Below, one piece after another: positions 24,865-25,357 of a stretch of 25,357 nt of DNA. The position numbers and the translations under genes were made by a program. The notes under the pieces were generated by a model, which worked only from the letters and a program-made list of their open reading frames with translations, had not been told where the DNA came from and searched no databases. The number at the start of each line of letters is the position of its first letter. The first letter of the stretch is position 1. The stretch spans positions 1 through 25,357 of the forward strand of contig JAIIAN010000016.1 in the NCBI GenBank assembly GCA_022717655.1, read 5' to 3'. This DNA comes from Bacillota bacterium (GTDB lineage: Bacteria > Bacillota > Clostridia > Lachnospirales > Lachnospiraceae).

Positions 24865-25357
24865 CTATTTACTCAACCGATATAATTTCGCCCCATGGGA
24901 TTCCACTTCTACAACCAGTTTTCCTTCTATTTCACCTAAATCTTTTTTCTCCCACAAATCTCGCATTTTATAACTTCCACTTAAATCTAATGCCCGAAAA
25001 TCAACCGCAAAGTTTTCACTCCAGTTGGTTGTATTAAAAACTGCAAGGTAGACATTTCCGTCTTCATCGTCTGCCTGCCAGACAATCATATCCCCCTGAC
25101 GGATCGCCTGATGTGCATTACGGCTTTTCTTTAACAATACCAAAACTTCTTCGTTGGTTAAAAGTGATTTTGTCCACTCATCCATATCGGTCAATTCACA
25201 ACCAATCATAAGCGGAGAACGGAAAATATTCCATAAGGTAAGCATGGTTCTCTGCTCTGCTTTTGAAAGTCTTGTCCATCTGTCGCTTAAACCATGTTCG
25301 CATCCCCGAATTGAGATATGTCCAATCGGAAGCATATCACAGTCTGGGAAACAGCCT
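24865..25357 (-). CDS. GH27 alpha-galactosidase, C-terminal part (start beyond window)
   Basis: The frame is open to the right edge (about 164 residues visible). It matches the end of family 27 alpha-galactosidases: PDCDMLPIGH, a segment that follows the active-site barrel strands, then LSKAEQRTMLTLWNIFRSPL and SLLTNEEVL. A beta-sandwich C-terminal domain follows and ends in GAKLYRLSK. The family hydrolyses terminal alpha-galactose with retention of configuration. The catalytic aspartates should lie upstream, outside the window, so activity cannot be judged and a signal peptide cannot be seen. With the GH4 enzyme and AraC regulator it supports an alpha-galactoside-degrading lifestyle. Confidence 0.88.
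   Translation of the reverse strand, partial: GCFPDCDMLPIGHISIRGCEHGLSDRWTRLSKAEQRTMLTLWNIFRSPLMIGCELTDMDEWTKSLLTNEEVLVLLKKSRNAHQAIRQGDMIVWQADDEDGNVYLAVFNTTNWSENFAVDFRALDLSGSYKMRDLWEKKDLGEIEGKLVVEVESHGAKLYRLSK

Noticed and set aside
12400..24900. Attachment-site direct repeats bounding the defence island
   Set aside because: I found no convincing direct repeat near both edges and no integrase or tRNA gene.

Overview
The window looks like chromosome from a low-GC Firmicute, most likely a gut Lachnospiraceae (Clostridia). Supporting signs are the A/T-rich codon usage, strong GGAGG ribosome binding sites, a GH4 alpha-galactosidase with an AraC regulator, a LicCA-type phosphocholine module, and AAA-ATPase_like/PD-(D/E)XK genes. 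The species cannot be fixed from the sequence alone.

Region 1 (1-2700) is the wreck of a galactoside/oligosaccharide operon on the minus strand. An apparently intact LacI-type regulator runs off the left edge. Upstream of it lies a chain of gene fragments, all in one orientation: a thioredoxin-reductase-like N-terminus, LacZ C-terminal domains with a frameshift, two pieces of a GPH sugar:cation symporter, a MalF-type piece, and a MalG-type C-terminus. None of the structural genes is whole.

Region 2 (2790-8100) is a compact minus-strand operon. A good promoter at 8035-8063 drives a three-domain protein (winged helix, LicC-like nucleotidyltransferase, LicA-like choline kinase), then a LicC-like paralogue, then a BCCT-type transporter, with overlapping reading frames. 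A LysR regulator follows after a hairpin, and a strong terminator closes the unit. The likely job is choline uptake and activation to CDP-choline for phosphocholine decoration of surface glycans.

Region 3 (8100-12480) holds a small unknown protein with its own promoter and terminator, a GH4 alpha-galactosidase divergent from its probable AraC regulator, a Cof-type HAD phosphatase, and a PdaA-like polysaccharide deacetylase.

Region 4 (12480-24790) is a defence-like island. A C5 cytosine methyltransferase (plus strand) converges on a minus-strand operon. That operon encodes a protein of about 1800 residues (coiled coil, acidic repeats, winged helix, helical region, C-terminal AAA+/STAND-like ATPase), then a 353-residue protein ending in a HEPN-like R-x4-H motif, then a PD-(D/E)XK restriction endonuclease. 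The tight spacing suggests that the giant ATPase and the HEPN-like protein work with the restriction-modification pair. I do not recognise this combination as a named system, and it is the best candidate for something undescribed. Divergent from it lie two tandem AAA-ATPase_like + PD-(D/E)XK genes.

Region 5 (24800 to the end) is a bidirectional terminator and the C-terminal part of a GH27 alpha-galactosidase, so the defence island sits inside an alpha-galactoside-utilisation neighbourhood.
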